In this document: one piece after another, positions 48,098 through 56,967 of the stretch
How the letters are laid out: each line of letters begins with the position of its first letter
Numbering within the stretch: position 1 is the stretch's first letter
NCBI RefSeq assembly: GCF_025465275.1
Contig: NZ_JAODNK010000034.1
Span: forward strand, 1-64,000
Length of the DNA: 64,000 bases
Direction: 5' to 3'
DNA from: Nocardia sp.
GTDB taxonomy: Bacteria > Actinomycetota > Actinomycetes > Mycobacteriales > Mycobacteriaceae
Notes under the pieces: model-generated
Seen by the model: only the letters and a program-made list of their open reading frames with translations
Databases searched by the model: none
Told to the model about the DNA's origin: nothing
Translations under genes and position numbers: made by a program

Positions 48098-49366
48098 ATG
48101 ACAGCTCTCGACCCGGCCGCGCGCGTCACCGCGGCCGTGGAGCAGGCGCACCGTCGCGAATGGGCCTTCGTGCTCGCCGCGACGGTGCGGTTGGTCCGCG
48201 ATTTCGACCTCGCCGAAGAATGCGTGCAGGACGCGTATACGAAGGCATTGACCGAGTGGACGGCGCACGGTGTGCCGGATCGGCCTGCCGCATGGCTGAC
48301 CACTGTTGCCAAACGCCGTGGCCTGGATCTGCTGCGCCGCGAGTCGGCTATGAAGCGGACGCTACCGCTGCTGGTCACCGAGGAAACCGACACCGACACA
48401 GCCGATCTCGCACTTGACGGTATCGATGCGGAGTCGGCGATTCCCGATGATCGACTGCGGCTCATCAGTACTTGCTGCCACCCTGCGCTGTCCCGGGACG
48501 CGCAGGTCGCGCTGACCTTGCGCCTGGTCTGTGGTGTCACCACCGCAGAGGTGGCACGCGCATTCCTTACCAGCGAATCGACCATGGCGGCCCGAATTAC
48601 CCGGGCCAAGAAGAAGATTGCGCTGGCTCGCATCCCGTATCGGGTGCCGTCTGTGCGCGAGCTTCCGGACCGGCTCGATGCCATCAGTGCGGTCATCCAT
48701 CTGCTGTTCACGACCGGTCATACCGCGCCGTCCGGTGATGCGCTGGTGCGACCGGATCTCACCGTCCGGGCGCTCCAGTTGGCGCGAATGATGCATGCAC
48801 TGGTTCCCGATGATCCCTCGGTGACCGGATTACTTGCGCTGATTCTGCTCACCGACGCGCGCAGCGATGCCCGCGTGGACGAGGACGGCAGGCTGCGCAC
48901 CCTGGAGTATCAGGATCGCTCCCGGTGGGACCAGTCCGCCATCACCGAGGGCATCGCTCTCGTGAAACAGGCACTGCCGCATACGGATCGTTACACGCTG
49001 CAGGCGGCCATCGCCGCCGTCCACGACGAAGCGCCGACTTGGGAGCAGACCGATTGGAGGGAGATCACCGGCCTGTATGTGCTGCTGCGCCGCGAATGGC
49101 CGTCGCCGGTGGTTCATCTGAATTATGCGATCGCCGTAGGCCTTTCGGGTCGGCCGGAGCGCGCGCTCTGCCTGCTGGACGACTTGTCCGGCGAGCCGGC
49201 GATAGCCACCTACGGGTATTTCGAGGCCGCCCGCGCCGCGTTCCTGGCCGAGCTCGGCCGCACGGCGGAGGCGAGATCCGCCTATGAAGCAGCCCTGCTG
49301 CTCACCGAAAACGCCGTCGAGCGCGCGTATCTGGTGGATCGCCTGGAGGCACTGCCTTCGCTGTAA
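48098..49366 (+). CDS. ECF42-type RNA polymerase sigma factor with C-terminal TPR-like domain
   Basis: A 422-residue extracytoplasmic-function sigma factor. Sigma-2 is at residues about 18-85 (VRLVRDFDLAEECVQDAYTK, then DRPAAWLTTVAKRRGLDLLR), and sigma-4 at about 120-180 (LTLRLVCGVTTAEVARAFLT ... MAARITRAKKKI). A long helical extension of about 230 residues (DUF6596/TPR-like) is the regulatory C-terminal domain of ECF42. These factors lack a dedicated anti-sigma factor. Its stop leaves 50 bp before the next operator. Confidence 0.92.
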   Translation: MTALDPAARVTAAVEQAHRREWAFVLAATVRLVRDFDLAEECVQDAYTKALTEWTAHGVPDRPAAWLTTVAKRRGLDLLRRESAMKRTLPLLVTEETDTDTADLALDGIDAESAIPDDRLRLISTCCHPALSRDAQVALTLRLVCGVTTAEVARAFLTSESTMAARITRAKKKIALARIPYRVPSVRELPDRLDAISAVIHLLFTTGHTAPSGDALVRPDLTVRALQLARMMHALVPDDPSVTGLLALILLTDARSDARVDEDGRLRTLEYQDRSRWDQSAITEGIALVKQALPHTDRYTLQAAIAAVHDEAPTWEQTDWREITGLYVLLRREWPSPVVHLNYAIAVGLSGRPERALCLLDDLSGEPAIATYGYFEAARAAFLAELGRTAEARSAYEAALLLTENAVERAYLVDRLEALPSL

Positions 49367-49392
49367 ATGCATCTGGCGGCTAGATTGCTAGT

Positions 49393-49410
49393 ATGCTAGC
49401 ATGCTAGCAT
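49393..49410. promoter_or_regulatory. RHH operator: duplicated GCTAGC palindrome
   Basis: ATGCTAGCATGCTAGCAT is a perfect 18-bp palindrome made of two TGCTAGCA palindromes 8 bp apart, preceded by another GCTAG at 49387. It lies 6 bp before the GTG of the ribbon-helix-helix gene. Iterated half-sites are typical for CopG-type repressors. Confidence 0.75.
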
Positions 49411-49416
49411 CGTCTT

Positions 49417-49593
49417 GTGGGCGACGAGGATGTCAAGCAATTCAATGTGTACCTGCCGATCAGTCTGATCAAGCAGGTGAAACTCCATGCCATCGAAGAG
49501 AGCCTGTCTTTGTCGGCCCTGGTGGCCGACGCGCTCCGGGCGTACCTCGAAAGCCCACAGCAGCAGCAGAATTCAGCGAAGAATGAGGACTGA
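49417..49593 (+). CDS. Ribbon-helix-helix (CopG/MetJ-type) small regulator
   Basis: A 58-residue protein: [20 protein letters not shown] is the beta strand plus helix A, and [20 protein letters not shown] helix B, the classic RHH fold. It has a Gln-rich tail. The GTG at 49417 is the start. It is the first gene of an apparent operon with VOC and methyltransferase genes and probably represses it through the GCTAGC palindromes. An antitoxin role is possible, but no toxin-type partner is seen. Confidence 0.8.
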   Translation: MGDEDVKQFNVYLPISLIKQVKLHAIEESLSLSALVADALRAYLESPQQQQNSAKNED

Positions 49594-49939
49594 CGTGACT
49601 ATCGAAGGCATTGACGGCATATTCCTGGAGACCCACAACTGGGGTCAGACAGCGAAGTACTACCAGGCGCTCGGATTCGAACTCGATTTCGCCACCGATC
49701 ACGGCTCCGGACTGCTGCGGCACCGCACTGGACCGTACGTGTTCCTCGTCGAGGTTCCCGCCGACCAGGAGGCACGGACGCAGTTCGTGCTGAAGGTGAC
49801 CGATGAGCAGGCGTTCCAGCCTGATTCGGTGCTCGAGGTGCTGAACGAATTCGAGGACACCCACTACGGCACCCGGGAAATGCTCGTGCGTGATCCAGAT
49901 GGCCGGCTCTGGAACCTGCAGGCACCGGGCAAGGACTGA
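49583..49939 (+). CDS. VOC-family (glyoxalase/bleomycin-resistance-like) protein
   Basis: A 118-residue VOC protein. [20 protein letters not shown] is the first beta-alpha unit and [17 protein letters not shown] the typical DPDGxxWxL ending. One VOC protein of this length gives one half of the active site, so it should dimerise. The ATG at 49583 overlaps the RHH gene; a GTG at 49595 with GAGGA before it is equally good. It is followed by a methyltransferase gene 3 bp later. Confidence 0.85.
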   Translation: MRTDVTIEGIDGIFLETHNWGQTAKYYQALGFELDFATDHGSGLLRHRTGPYVFLVEVPADQEARTQFVLKVTDEQAFQPDSVLEVLNEFEDTHYGTREMLVRDPDGRLWNLQAPGKD

Positions 49940-49942
49940 AAC

Positions 49943-50791
49943 ATGCTGCACACCATTGCCCCTGAGGACACCGCTCTGCGGGTCGCGCTGTGGCGGGCAC
50001 TGCATCTGCAGGTCGATGCGCAACCGCATGTGCTCGAGGACGACATCGGACTGAAGCTGGCTGCGCCCGAGGAGAATTGGCGCGAACGCCCGGATATGGA
50101 CCCGGGCATCATGGCCCGTATTCGCGCCACCATCGTGGCACGGGCCCGGCTGATCGAAGACCTGGTCGAGGAGCAGGTCGCGCTCGGCGTGGACCAGTAC
50201 GTGATTCTGGGCGCGGGCCTGGACACCTTCGCCCAGCGACGACCCGATATCGTTTCCTGCATAAGGCTTTTCGAAGTCGACCAGACCGGGCCGCAGAAAT
50301 GGAAACGCCATCGGCTGATCGACCTCGGTTACGGTCTGCCCGAACACCTCACGCTGGTGCCCGTCGACTTCGAGGCCGAATCGTGGTGGGAAAGGCTGGC
50401 GGACGAGGGATTCGACGCCGATCGGCCCGCCGTGGTGGCCTCCACCGGCGTCACCATGTACCTCACCGCCGAGGCGAATGCGGATACCTTCCGGCAGGCC
50501 GCCCAACTCGCACCCGGCTCCACCTTCGCGACCACCTTCACACTCCCCCTCGAACTGGTGGAACCGGAAGAACAGCCCGGCCGCAGCAATACCGAACGCC
50601 TCGCCCGGGCCGCCGGCAATCCGTTCATCAGCTTCTACTCCCCCGATGAGATCATCGCGCTCGCAAAGGAATCCGGGTTCTCCGGAGCGCGGCACGTGTC
50701 CGCGATCGATCTCGCCGACCGCTATTTCTCCGGTCGCGCCGACAACCTCCGCCCGTCCAGCTCGGAACAGATCCTCATCGCCACCACGTAG
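49943..50791 (+). CDS. SAM-dependent methyltransferase, TIGR00027/LCMT-like
   Basis: A 282-residue methyltransferase of the same broad family as the one at 14968-15876. Motif I is YVILGAGLDTFAQRR, FEVDQTGPQKWKRHR is beta 2, and VPVDFEAESWWERL and STGVTMYLTAEANA are the later blocks. Its N-terminus differs (EDTALRVALWRALHLQ). It is the last gene of the RHH/VOC/methyltransferase operon. The substrate is unknown. Confidence 0.9.
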   Translation: MLHTIAPEDTALRVALWRALHLQVDAQPHVLEDDIGLKLAAPEENWRERPDMDPGIMARIRATIVARARLIEDLVEEQVALGVDQYVILGAGLDTFAQRRPDIVSCIRLFEVDQTGPQKWKRHRLIDLGYGLPEHLTLVPVDFEAESWWERLADEGFDADRPAVVASTGVTMYLTAEANADTFRQAAQLAPGSTFATTFTLPLELVEPEEQPGRSNTERLARAAGNPFISFYSPDEIIALAKESGFSGARHVSAIDLADRYFSGRADNLRPSSSEQILIATT

Positions 50792-50887
50792 TTCGACGAG
50801 TGATCAGCACTTGAGCGCGAATTCCTGGCTAAAGTCTCGTCGGGACGGCAGCATCGGGGTCGACACCCGATACCCGAAGCGAGGGCA

Positions 50888-52699
50888 ATGACCGACTACG
50901 GCCACCTCCCGACACAGCCGATCCCGCGACTGTCCGGGCCACCCCTATTGCTCCGAGAGCCCAACGGGGCGGACGACGCAGCTGGTCAGTACTCCGTCTA
51001 CGGCCGAGCCCGCAGGCCGGCAGGCACGGGACCGGGCAGTACTCGGCGGGACGGGTCCGGTTCGGACGGTAACCGGTCCGGCCTGGAAAACCGGGCTGGT
51101 TCGCGCGGTGGCCCGTCAGGTGTGGGAGGCGGGTTCGCTCGTGCGGGAGGTCATGTCGCGCTTGCCGGATTGGTGAGTCGGGTGACGGGGTTCGCGCGGA
51201 CGCTGGTATTGGCCGCGCTGCTCGGAACCGCCGCGGTCGGTGATGCCTACAACGGGGCGAACCAGTTGCCGAATATGGTGTACGAACTGCTGCTGGGCAG
51301 TGTTTTCGCGAGCGCGGTGGTGCCACTGCTCATGCGGGCACGGCGCCACGGCCGCAAGCATTCTCGTGAATTCACGCAGCGCCTGCTGGTGGCGGCGGTG
51401 CTCGGATTGGCCGCGATCACGGTGATCACGGTGCTTTGTGCACCGCTCATCGTCCGGGTCTTCGTGACCGATTCCGCGCAGCGGCACCTGGCCACGCTGT
51501 TCGCGTATCTGCTGCTGCCGGAGATCTTCTTCTACGGAGTGGCGGTCTTGCTGACCGCCGTTCTCAATGTTCGCGACAACTTTGCCGCGGCGGCGTGGGC
51601 TCCGGTCGTCAACAATGTGATCGTTCTGCTGACATGCGGCGTCTTCGTACTGGTTCCCGGGCCGGTCACGCTGACCCCGACAGCTATGACCAACGCACAG
51701 ATTCTGACTATCGGGCTCGGTACCACCGCAGGCCTTGCCGGACAGGCGGCCTGGGTGATATTCGCGTTGCGCCGCAATGGATTTCACTGGAACTGGCGGG
51801 CTCGCCCACTCCCCTACACCTGGCGTCCGGTGCGCGCCGGACTCCCGGTGCTCGGCTGGATTCTGGTGTACGCCGCGATCAGCCAGGTCGGTGTCGCCGT
51901 CACCATGCGCGTCGCATTCGACCACGCCGGGATGTCCATCTCCTCGTATGCGGATCTGCTGTTCCAGGTCCCCTACGGGATTCTCGCGGCCTCCCTGCTG
52001 ACACTGCTCATGCCACGGATCTCCCGTTCCGCCGCCATCGGCGATCTGCGCGGTGTGATCGCCGATCTCGGTCGCGGAGCGCGTTATCTGACAGTGGCTT
52101 TGATCCCGATCACGGTGGCCATGGCGCTGCTCGGCCCGATGCTGGCCGCCATGGTGTTCGGCGGGCGCGTCGATCCGGCGGCGGCCCGATTGATCGGAAT
52201 CGCCGTCGCGTGCTCGGCATTCGGGCTGGCGCCGTTCGCGCTGGTCATGCTCCAGCTGCGAGTCTTCTACGCCTACAACGACACTCGGACTCCGACACTG
52301 ATCAATGTCGCCATGGTGATCACGAAGGTGACCGTCATCGCGGGCGCGGCGACGGTCTTTCCCGACCGTATTGTCATCGTGCTGCTGAGCGTCTCCAGCT
52401 CACTCGCGTATGTCGTCGGCGCAACACTCGGGCACGTGCTCCTGCGCAAGCGCTGCGGACTTCTCGGATTCACCGCTGTCGGCGACACATTCATCCGGGT
52501 CGTCTGGGCGACCGCCATCGCGGGCGCGTCGTGCGCCGCGGGCATGGTGGTCGCGCGGCACACCGCTGCCGATCTGGGCCTCGCGCACGTAATCACGCTG
52601 ATAGCCGGTGCCTCGGTTGGCGTCGGGGCATTCCTGCTCGCAGCCAAGATGATCGGCATACCCGAAGTTCGTCATGCCCGAGCTCTGCTGACTGCCTGA
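50888..52699 (+). CDS. murJ: MurJ-type lipid II flippase (MVF family)
   Basis: A 603-residue MOP-superfamily protein. About 85 disordered N-terminal residues precede 14 predicted membrane helices; LVSRVTGFARTLVLAALLGT and GDAYNGANQLPNMVYELLLG are the MurJ signature. It ends soon after helix 14, without the pseudokinase and carbohydrate-binding domains of the main mycobacterial MviN, so it is probably a second MurJ-like flippase. It exports a polyprenyl-linked precursor. Confidence 0.88.
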   Translation: MTDYGHLPTQPIPRLSGPPLLLREPNGADDAAGQYSVYGRARRPAGTGPGSTRRDGSGSDGNRSGLENRAGSRGGPSGVGGGFARAGGHVALAGLVSRVTGFARTLVLAALLGTAAVGDAYNGANQLPNMVYELLLGSVFASAVVPLLMRARRHGRKHSREFTQRLLVAAVLGLAAITVITVLCAPLIVRVFVTDSAQRHLATLFAYLLLPEIFFYGVAVLLTAVLNVRDNFAAAAWAPVVNNVIVLLTCGVFVLVPGPVTLTPTAMTNAQILTIGLGTTAGLAGQAAWVIFALRRNGFHWNWRARPLPYTWRPVRAGLPVLGWILVYAAISQVGVAVTMRVAFDHAGMSISSYADLLFQVPYGILAASLLTLLMPRISRSAAIGDLRGVIADLGRGARYLTVALIPITVAMALLGPMLAAMVFGGRVDPAAARLIGIAVACSAFGLAPFALVMLQLRVFYAYNDTRTPTLINVAMVITKVTVIAGAATVFPDRIVIVLLSVSSSLAYVVGATLGHVLLRKRCGLLGFTAVGDTFIRVVWATAIAGASCAAGMVVARHTAADLGLAHVITLIAGASVGVGAFLLAAKMIGIPEVRHARALLTA

Positions 52700-52741
52700 C
52701 GGCCGCCTGCAACCACGGACTCGCGGGCGTGAACCGGTAGG

Positions 52742-53395
52742 GTGAACGCGGTGACCGCCCCCGAAGCAGGCCCGGTACGGACTCAGCGAGGACTGGAGCG
52801 GCTGATCTACTTCAGCGATGCGGTAGTCGCCATCGCCATCACGCTGATCGCCCTTCCCCTCGTCGACAGCGCCCGCGATGTCGCCTCCTCGTCCACCGCG
52901 AAATTCTTGTCCGACAACAGCTATGCGCTGACCGCCGCCGGAGTCAGCTTCGTGGTGATCAGCGTGCTCTGGCGTGACCACCACCGCCTGTTCGAGCGCG
53001 CCACCGGCTACACACCGCACCTGTTGCGGATCAATATGGTGTGGCTGCTCTGCATTGTCGGCCTCCCGGTGGCGACCGTCCTCGACGTCTACTCCCAGCG
53101 CAGCGACCGCCTGGCGGTAGGCCTCTACGTGGGCGTCCTCATGGTCGCCATGGCCGTGATTCGGATCGAGGAGCTGATCCTCTACCGGGCCGGCATGCTC
53201 GCCGACCTCGAACAGATCACCGCTGTAGACCTCGCCGTGCGCTGGATTACGGTAGCGGCCACCGGCATCGCGCTGGTCGTCGCGGTGTGCGTACCTCGAA
53301 TCGGCCTGTGGTCACTACTGATCCTGGTGGTCTCCGGCCAGCTGGAAGCCCTCGTGCAACGCCGAGAGAAGGCCCCCGCAACCCCGGTCGATTAG
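52742..53395 (+). CDS. TMEM175-family (DUF1211) ion channel protein
   Basis: A 217-residue membrane protein with six helices. The pore-lining helix 1 carries FSDAVVAIAITLIALPL, the TMEM175 hallmark FSDxVxAIxITL. Bacterial members form weakly selective potassium channels as tetramers. GTG starts at 52742 and 52751 are both possible. It starts 42 bp after murJ and may be cotranscribed with it. Confidence 0.9.
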   Translation: MNAVTAPEAGPVRTQRGLERLIYFSDAVVAIAITLIALPLVDSARDVASSSTAKFLSDNSYALTAAGVSFVVISVLWRDHHRLFERATGYTPHLLRINMVWLLCIVGLPVATVLDVYSQRSDRLAVGLYVGVLMVAMAVIRIEELILYRAGMLADLEQITAVDLAVRWITVAATGIALVVAVCVPRIGLWSLLILVVSGQLEALVQRREKAPATPVD

Positions 53396-53407
53396 CCCGA
53401 AAGCGTG

Positions 53408-54880
53408 TCATACGGCGTTGAACGCATCCAATGCTGCTGTCTGAGTGGCGAAATTGGGATGATCGTCGTCGCGGAGCGGTCCCTGCCAGCGGAAGCCGTA
53501 CTCATCGGCATTGTCGCGCAATGAGTGTGCCTGGCGGGTAAGGAATTCGGCGGTGGCGACCTTGGAGTGGCCGGTGTCCACCAGTTCGCGGTAGCCGCGG
53601 ACGAGGACGCCTTTGTAGGTTTCCGCGTCATGGCAGTCGGGGCCGGGACAGGTTGTGGCACTGGGCTCGTTCAGGATTCCGTTCTGGATGAACACGGAAC
53701 CGTCGTGCGTCGCGGCAGCGGCGATCCGGTCTGCGGCGGTGAGCAGATCGCTGTTACCCGCTGCCTGGTGGAGCGCCACCAATCCGCTGATCAGCATGCC
53801 TTGGTCGTAGGTCCATCGCCGGTTCTCGTCGACGAGCACACAGCTGCCGCCGTACTGGTCGAGGTGATCATTGATCAGACCGGATGGGTCGAGCAGGGCG
53901 CGGCCCGCCTTGGTGGTGAACCAGTCCCAGGTGGTCGCGGCGCGAGCGGCGTAGGACGAGCGATCCGAGGACTCGATCCGGGTGCTCAGCAAGGCGGTCG
54001 CGTTCAGATACAGCGCGTTGGTGATCGCGTTCACCTGGGTCCACGGATGCAGCTCCGGATCGATTCCCTCACGCGCCCAGGCCAGTCCACCATCACAGAA
54101 CGACGCCTGCTGGTCACCGAGTCCGTCCACAATCTTTCGGGCGGTGTCGAGGTAGCGCTGCTCGTGTGTGAGGTCGAAGGCACGGATCCACGCCAGCGCC
54201 CACCACAGGGCGTCGTCGTTGTATCCGGTTTGGACGGGGACGCCGGTGCGCGCGATGTCGCCGTGTCGATACGTTTCGTCGAGATAGGCGAGGTATTGGC
54301 GGTCGCCGGTGCGACTCATATAGTCGATCACCGTGGTCAGCGCCTTGGCGCTCTGCCAGGTGCTGGCGTCGTGCTCCCACAGTCCGGTCCTGTGGTCGTA
54401 GCGATCCAGTAATCGCTCGACGGCCCGCATGCGCTGATCGGGCGGCGGGTCGGTGGATGCCGTCCACCGCGTGCACCGGATCTCGGGGCGATCACCGGCT
54501 TTCCCGCAGGCTCGCAGCAGACCTCCGGCGTATCGGTAGAACGGGCCACGCTGCGCCGTGCTTGCCGCGGAAATGCTTGCCATGCCGAAACTTCCGTCGC
54601 GAACGTGACGGCCGTCGACGCTGTGATCGAGCCATGCCGAATCGCCGGGCTGCCCGTTCTCGATATTCGCGGCGGCCCCGCCATCGGCTCGGACCAGCGT
54701 GATCGTCCGCGTCCACACTCGGACCTGCGGGTTCACCTCCCGAATACCACTGGGGGTCTGGGGCAGCGCCTGCATACTCGCATCGCGTGCGGATTCCCGT
54801 TGCCACACAAGGTAAGCCGCCAGCGCAATTCCGATGACTCCGAGGACGGCGGCCCACCGAATCCTCGTGCGTCCGCTCAC
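53408..54880 (-). CDS. Glycoside hydrolase family 76 (alpha-1,6-mannanase-like)
   Basis: A 490-residue protein with an N-terminal membrane anchor or signal (WAAVLGVIGIALAAYLVW). The catalytic Asp-Asp pair is in GYNDDALWWALAWIRAF, and HPWTQVNAITNALYL and RRWTYDQGMLISGLVALH are family blocks. GH76 enzymes cleave alpha-1,6-mannan; in mycolic actinobacteria, lipomannan or related glycans are likely targets. It overlaps the MarR gene by ATGA (54877-54880) and is controlled together with it. Confidence 0.9.
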   Translation of the reverse strand: MSGRTRIRWAAVLGVIGIALAAYLVWQRESARDASMQALPQTPSGIREVNPQVRVWTRTITLVRADGGAAANIENGQPGDSAWLDHSVDGRHVRDGSFGMASISAASTAQRGPFYRYAGGLLRACGKAGDRPEIRCTRWTASTDPPPDQRMRAVERLLDRYDHRTGLWEHDASTWQSAKALTTVIDYMSRTGDRQYLAYLDETYRHGDIARTGVPVQTGYNDDALWWALAWIRAFDLTHEQRYLDTARKIVDGLGDQQASFCDGGLAWAREGIDPELHPWTQVNAITNALYLNATALLSTRIESSDRSSYAARAATTWDWFTTKAGRALLDPSGLINDHLDQYGGSCVLVDENRRWTYDQGMLISGLVALHQAAGNSDLLTAADRIAAAATHDGSVFIQNGILNEPSATTCPGPDCHDAETYKGVLVRGYRELVDTGHSKVATAEFLTRQAHSLRDNADEYGFRWQGPLRDDDHPNFATQTAALDAFNAV

Positions 54881-55329
54881 GCCCGAAACAATCCGTCGCT
54901 GACGAAGCGGCGGAGATGGCTTGCGAAGGCGGTCGCTTCATCGGCCGGCCACGAGGCGAGGCTGACCGTGATGTGGTCGGCCAGACGTTCGCGCAGCGTT
55001 TCCACGGTTCGTTCGCCTTCGCCGGTGAGGGCGAGCAGGGTGGCGCGGCGGTCGGAGGGGTCGGGTTCACGCCGGACGAGTCCGGCCGCCTCCAGCCGGG
55101 TTGCGCGGCGGGTGACACCGGAACGGTCGAGTCCCACATCGGGGGCCAGGTCGGCCGCGCTGCACGGACCGGTCCTGGCCAGCCCGCTGAGGATCGGATA
55201 GGTCAGCTCGTCGACCGCTTCCCCCATGCCCTCGGTCAGGGTTCGGTGCAGCTCGATGCGGGTGCTGCGTTTGAGCAGCACGCCGAGGGCATCGGCTATC
55301 TCGCGTCCCGCGTGATTCTCCACATCCAC
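54877..55329 (-). CDS. MarR-family transcriptional regulator
   Basis: A 150-residue MarR regulator. CSAADLAPDVGLDRSGVTRR is the HTH, and REPDPSDRRATLLALTGEG the wing with the DxR motif. The GTG at 55329 fits the family length; upstream in-frame starts would run through the operators. It overlaps GH76 and is divergent from a SnoaL-like gene, with two palindromes between. Confidence 0.88.
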   Translation of the reverse strand: MDVENHAGREIADALGVLLKRSTRIELHRTLTEGMGEAVDELTYPILSGLARTGPCSAADLAPDVGLDRSGVTRRATRLEAAGLVRREPDPSDRRATLLALTGEGERTVETLRERLADHITVSLASWPADEATAFASHLRRFVSDGLFRA

Positions 55330-55335
55330 AGCATA

Positions 55336-55393
55336 GCGTGCGTAACGCACGCGTTTGTGGTTACATGGAATTCGAAGCGTGCGCAGCGCACGC
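55336..55393. promoter_or_regulatory. Two MarR operators
   Basis: GCGTGCGTAACGCACGC (55336-55352) and GCGTGCGCAGCGCACGC (55377-55393) are 17-bp palindromes with 8-bp perfect arms, 41 bp apart centre to centre. They flank the promoter of the SnoaL-like gene. Confidence 0.8.
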
Positions 55394-55415
55394 ATTATCC
55401 AGACAGGACCCCGCC

Positions 55416-55808
55416 ATGAACCGCACGAATGTCGCCGCCGCACTCACCGACCTCATCTTCAACCCCACACTCGACCTGTGGGAAGCCGCCGACCGGCACT
55501 TCGCCCCCGACTACCGCCAGCGCACCGACGGGCACTGGGACGACCGTGACGAGTTCCTCGCGCACATTGCCCACCTGCGCACGGTGGTGGCCGACGGCTA
55601 TGTGGAGGTGCACGACGAGCTGTACGACGGCAGCCGCTACGCCGACCGGCACACCGTGCACGTCACGAAGAAGGACGGAACCGCCGTGCGCACCGAGGTC
55701 TACCTGTTCGCCGACTTCGCTCCCGACGGGCGGTTCCGGCGCATCGAGGAGGTGACCCTCATGATCGAAGGCGCCGACGCGGACCGGAACCTGGGTAGCG
55801 CTCGCTGA
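55416..55808 (+). CDS. SnoaL-like/NTF2-fold protein
   Basis: A 130-residue NTF2-like protein. DLWEAADRHFAPDYRQRTDG is the first helix and strand, and DGYVEVHDELYDGSRYADRH and AVRTEVYLFADFAPDGRFRR form the sheet. It is probably a polyketide-cyclase-like enzyme or binding protein. The ATG at 55416 lies after two MarR operators, so it is likely inducible. Confidence 0.85.
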   Translation: MNRTNVAAALTDLIFNPTLDLWEAADRHFAPDYRQRTDGHWDDRDEFLAHIAHLRTVVADGYVEVHDELYDGSRYADRHTVHVTKKDGTAVRTEVYLFADFAPDGRFRRIEEVTLMIEGADADRNLGSAR

Positions 55809-55820
55809 GGCAGTCGTCCG

Positions 55821-56825
55821 TCAGCTGTTTTCCCGCAGTGACTGCTTGAAGCTGGGCCACGCCTCGTGGAGCGCGTCCTGCCAGTACGGCCAGGCGTGCT
55901 GGCCACCCGGCGTGTAGCTGTAGGTAGCGGGGATGCCCAATTGTTCGGTGCGAGTTTGCAGTTCGTGCGTGCAGGTACTGACGACAGATTCGAGCATGCC
56001 GCCGGCGGCATTGCTCCGTCCGGCCGCGGCCGACCCGGAGTCACCGGCGGTGATGTACAGATTCACCCCGCGCAGCTTCTCGAGATTCGCGGGCGTGGAG
56101 GGGTCGTTCTGAACCCAGCCCGGGGAGCCGTCGACGCCCCACATATTCCAGGGATTGCCGCCGCCGGACAAGACGACGGCCTGCGCATACCGGCGGCCCG
56201 GGTCAGTGCTGGTCTCGGCGCAGCCGCTGAAGGAACCGACACTGCGGTACAGGCCGGGTGCGTCCTCGGCCAGTGAGAGCGCCGCACCGGCAGACATGGA
56301 TACCCCCGCAATGGCATTGCGGCCGTTGGCATCGAGTTCCGTATCGAGCAGCGGGGGCAATTCCTGGGTGAGGAAGGTCGTCCAGCGATTGCGACCGAGC
56401 CTGGGATCATCGGCAACCCAGTCGGTGTAATAGGTGTAGCGGCCATCGAGAATGGTCACCACATTGACGTTCTGGTCGGACAGGAAATTGTCGACATCGG
56501 TCTTCGTTTCCCACGAGGTTTCGACACCGTTGTCGGCAATGCCGTCCTCAGCGCCATTGAGCAGATACAGCGTCGGCTGCGGCATGCTGGTATCTGCGGC
56601 ATGCATCACACGCATACCGATCACTCGATTCATGGCCGCCGAATAGACGTACACGGTCGAGTGCCGCGCGTCGATCGGCACCACATGGTCGATATGTGAT
56701 CCGTCGTTCGCAGCCTGTGCGAGGGGGTCCGCCGAGGCATGCCCGGTCAGCACGCCTGCCATCGCCGCGGATACCGACATCGCTGCCGCCCATCGCCAGA
56801 TTCTGCTTCGACGGTGCACATTCAT
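55821..56825 (-). CDS. Secreted antigen-85/mycolyltransferase-like esterase
   Basis: A 334-residue exported alpha/beta hydrolase of the esterase D/antigen 85 family. The signal peptide (RWAAAMSVSAAMAGVLTGHA) is followed by VYVYSAAMNRVIGMRVM, PTLYLLNGAED, the nucleophile elbow GVSMSAGAALSLA, and the catalytic His in TPGGQHAWPYWQDALH. Family members transfer mycolic acids to trehalose or arabinogalactan, or act as esterases. The ATG at 56825 is preferred over the longer frame. Confidence 0.9.
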   Translation of the reverse strand: MNVHRRSRIWRWAAAMSVSAAMAGVLTGHASADPLAQAANDGSHIDHVVPIDARHSTVYVYSAAMNRVIGMRVMHAADTSMPQPTLYLLNGAEDGIADNGVETSWETKTDVDNFLSDQNVNVVTILDGRYTYYTDWVADDPRLGRNRWTTFLTQELPPLLDTELDANGRNAIAGVSMSAGAALSLAEDAPGLYRSVGSFSGCAETSTDPGRRYAQAVVLSGGGNPWNMWGVDGSPGWVQNDPSTPANLEKLRGVNLYITAGDSGSAAAGRSNAAGGMLESVVSTCTHELQTRTEQLGIPATYSYTPGGQHAWPYWQDALHEAWPSFKQSLRENS

Positions 56826-56967
56826 CCGATCACCTAACGTTTCGCTGCGGGAACCGCACGTCCAACGCGCGATGAATGGAAAGCGTTCCACACTCGGGCA
56901 AAGCGATTGCTGAGTGCAATTCACAGGATTCTCCCAGCTCCGGGCCAGCCTCCTCACTGGCTCACGC

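Noticed and set aside
49417..49939. Toxin-antitoxin pair (RHH plus VOC)
   Set aside because: The RHH protein could be an antitoxin, but the next gene is a regular VOC protein with a DPDG ending, not a toxin fold.
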